DNA of 24,154 nt from contig CAMWTG010000007.1 in NCBI GenBank assembly GCA_947177115.1, positions 1 through 24,154 of the forward strand. The letters are read 5' to 3'. The translations under genes were made by a program, and so were the position numbers. Source of the stretch: an uncultured Clostridia bacterium. Lineage in GTDB: Bacteria > Bacillota > Clostridia > Oscillospirales > Oscillospiraceae. Of this stretch, positions 22,517 to 24,154 are shown piece after piece (position 1 is the stretch's first letter; every line of letters starts with the position of its first letter). Below the pieces are notes generated by a model. That model was not told where the DNA came from, did not search any database, and saw only the letters and a program-made list of their open reading frames with translations.

Positions 22517-23995
22517 TCAGCCGTTCATACCGGCAAATACGTCCTTCAGCGCCGGATAGAACTTCCGGAACGTCCGGTACCGCTCCTCATACAGCGCGGC
22601 CAGCGCCGGGTCGGGCTCCACGGTACCGGCGGTGCGGACCAGCTTCTCACAGGCCGCTCCCACCGTGGGATACGCGCCGCAGCCCACCATGGCCAGCATG
22701 GCCCCGCCCATGCCCGGCCCCTGCTCGGAGGCGGGGATGTCCAGGCGGATGTTCAGCACGTTGGCCAGGATCGTCCGCCAGAGCCCGCTCCTGGCCCCGC
22801 CGCCGCAGAGCTTGCTGCGCCGGATATCGATGCCCAGGGACCTTGCCACCTCCAGGCTGTCCCGGATGGCGAAGGCCACCCCCTCCAGCACCGCCTGGAG
22901 CATGTCCGCCCGGGATGTATCCATGGTCAGGCCCAGGAACGCGCCCCGGGCGTTGGTGTCGTTGATGGGGGACCGCTCCCCCATGAGGTAGGGCAGGAAG
23001 TACACATGGTTCCTCCCCAGCCTGCCGGGATCGATGCCCGCCTGCTCCCCGGCGTAGTCCCCGGTCCGCAGGATATCCTCCATCAGCCACTTGTTGCAGC
23101 TGGCGGCGGAGAGCATGCAGCCCATGAGGTGGTAGTTCCCGTCGGCGTGGGCGAAGGCGTGGAGGGCGTTGCGGGGATCCACGCCGAAGCGCCCGCTGGA
23201 GATGAACACGGTGCCGGAGGTGCCCAGGGAGATGTTGCAGCCCCCCTCGCCCACGGTGCCGGTGCCCACGGCGGCGGCGGCGTTGTCCCCCGCCCCGGCG
23301 CAGACCTTCACCGTCTCCGGCAGGCCCAGCAGCCCGGCGATCTCCGGCTTCAGGCAGCCCGCCGGCTCCCAGCTCTCCAGCAGCCGGGGCATCTGCTCCT
23401 CCGTCACGCCGCAGAGGTCCAGCATCTCCCGGGACCAGCGCTTGCGGGCCACGTCCAGCAGCAGCGTCCCGCTGGCATCGGAGTAGTCGGTGCAGTGTAC
23501 GCCGGTGAGGATATAGTTGATGTAGTCCTTGGGCAGCATGATCTTCCGGATCCGGGCGAAAAGCTCCGGCTCGTTTTCCCGCATCCACAGCAGCTTGGGC
23601 GCGGTGAACCCGGCAAAGGCGATGTTGGCGGTGTACCGGCTCAGCTTCTCCCGGCCCACCGTCTCGTTGAGGTAGTCCACCTGCCCGGCGGTGCGCCCGT
23701 CGTTCCACAGGATGGCAGGACGGATCACCCGGTCCTCCCCGTCCAGGACCACCAGCCCGTGCATCTGCCCTCCGGCGCCGATGCCCGCCACCTGCGCCGG
23801 GTCGAAGCCCTGCAGCAGCCGGGGGATGCCCTCCAGCACCGCCCGCTTCCAGTCCTCCGGGTCCTGCTGGCTCCAGCCGGGCCGGGGGAATTCCAGGGGA
23901 TACGCCCCGGATACCACGTTCTGAATGGTCCCCTCTCCGTCCATCAGCAGCAGCTTGACGGCGGAGGTGCCCAGATCAATTCCAATGTATAGCAT
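22517..23995 (-). CDS. xylB: Xylulokinase-like FGGY-family carbohydrate kinase
   Basis: Phosphorylates a ketose, typically D-xylulose to D-xylulose 5-phosphate, in the cytoplasm. The 492-residue product has the family length. The N-terminal phosphate loop LYIGIDLGTSAVKLLLMD, GGQMHGLVVLD, WNDGRTAGQ and the catalytic-region SLGTSGTVFISS belong to FGGY kinases. CAGAGDNAAAAVGTG contains the general-base Asp, and GGGARSGLWRTILAN is the C-terminal signature. MHGLV is typical of xylulokinases. The frame is open to 24115, but the ATG at 23995 fits family starts and follows GAGGGG. A near-consensus promoter lies upstream. Downstream are a Nudix gene and an isomerase-like gene, so the pair may act on one sugar. 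Xylulokinase is likely; another ketose is possible. Confidence 0.9.
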   Translation of the reverse strand: MLYIGIDLGTSAVKLLLMDGEGTIQNVVSGAYPLEFPRPGWSQQDPEDWKRAVLEGIPRLLQGFDPAQVAGIGAGGQMHGLVVLDGEDRVIRPAILWNDGRTAGQVDYLNETVGREKLSRYTANIAFAGFTAPKLLWMRENEPELFARIRKIMLPKDYINYILTGVHCTDYSDASGTLLLDVARKRWSREMLDLCGVTEEQMPRLLESWEPAGCLKPEIAGLLGLPETVKVCAGAGDNAAAAVGTGTVGEGGCNISLGTSGTVFISSGRFGVDPRNALHAFAHADGNYHLMGCMLSAASCNKWLMEDILRTGDYAGEQAGIDPGRLGRNHVYFLPYLMGERSPINDTNARGAFLGLTMDTSRADMLQAVLEGVAFAIRDSLEVARSLGIDIRRSKLCGGGARSGLWRTILANVLNIRLDIPASEQGPGMGGAMLAMVGCGAYPTVGAACEKLVRTAGTVEPDPALAALYEERYRTFRKFYPALKDVFAGMNG

Positions 23996-24058
23996 AGCAG
24001 CCCCTCTTATGTTTTTTGTTGGGCGGCGGGCTGGGCCCGGCCGCATGGTATGGTCATT

Positions 24059-24103
24059 ATTGTACAAAGCGGGGACAGCAATGTCAAGGGGATCTGCCGG
24101 CAG
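24059..24103 (-). promoter_or_regulatory. Promoter of the xylB-like gene
   Basis: TTGACA (24082-24087) and TACAAT (24059-24064) are exactly 17 bp apart on the minus strand. A 10-bp palindrome CTGCCGGCAG (24094-24103) lies six bases upstream of the -35 and could be an operator. The leader before the ATG at 23995 contains a G/C-rich self-complementary stretch (about 24022-24043). Nothing else is recognised to the window end. Confidence 0.7.
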
Positions 24104-24154
24104 GGGAGTGTCCAAACACGCAGTTAAAGGAAGTCAAAAACAGAAAAGGGGACA

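Noticed and set aside
22505..23992. A 495-codon open frame antisense to the kinase gene
   Set aside because: Opposite a complete FGGY kinase; low-complexity translation.
24104..24154. Possible end of a mobile element at the right edge (GGGGACA)
   Set aside because: Only a short motif at the window end; no transposase, partner repeat or target duplication is visible.

Overview
The window looks like chromosomal DNA from a high-GC, spore-forming Clostridia relative, probably Oscillospiraceae (Flavonifractor/Lawsonibacter type). This rests on the gene families present: a BofA/DUF2508 sporulation pair, a T-box-controlled threonyl-tRNA synthetase, a BlaI/M56 sensor pair, and strong AGGAGG ribosome binding sites, in a G/C-rich background. 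The taxonomic name is inference. There are 16 protein genes, no tRNA, rRNA or CRISPR array, and no recognisable insertion sequence.

Layout. 1-387: a gene-free stretch packed with perfect short palindromes. 388-3277 (minus): operon zapA - U32-family RNA hydroxylase/'peptidase' - dut. 3634-4881 (plus): a lower-GC XRE regulator with an unusual second domain, ending in a terminator shared with the next gene. 4932-7598 (minus): a Tet(M)/EF-G-like ribosome-binding GTPase fused to a Rae1/YacP-like NYN endonuclease domain. 7897-8058 (minus): a small acidic protein. 8288-11624 (plus): a consensus promoter, a ~245-nt structured leader, then one ORF joining a 12-helix MFS transporter to a GH2 glycoside hydrolase. 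11636-12147 (minus): DUF2508 (yaaL-like) and bofA. 12245-12697 (plus): tadA. 12820-14890 (plus): promoter, Thr T-box, and thrS without a TGS domain. 14978-18771 (minus): operon blaI-like repressor - large BlaR1/M56 sensor protease - secreted Cys/His repeat protein, with a dyad over its promoter. 18894-20273 (minus): MATE exporter. 20419-21906, 22004-22444 and 22517-23995 (minus): FucI/AraA-family isomerase, Nudix hydrolase and xylulokinase-like kinase, which together suggest a sugar catabolic locus.

How the parts work together. The strongest candidates for undescribed biology are two single-polypeptide fusions and one operon. The GTPase-NYN protein would bring an A-site mRNA nuclease to the ribosome on a translational GTPase. 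The MFS-GH2 protein would couple sugar uptake to hydrolysis at the inner face of the membrane. The BlaI/BlaR1-like operon pairs a protease-relayed sensor, with a ~600-residue external domain containing a His cluster and a DxDxDG loop, with a secreted protein made of three 36-residue Cys/His repeats; a metal or envelope signal is a plausible inference. The xylulokinase and isomerase genes point to catabolism of a pentose or deoxyhexose of unknown identity. Long ORFs lie antisense to most large genes and are explained by G/C-rich third codon positions.
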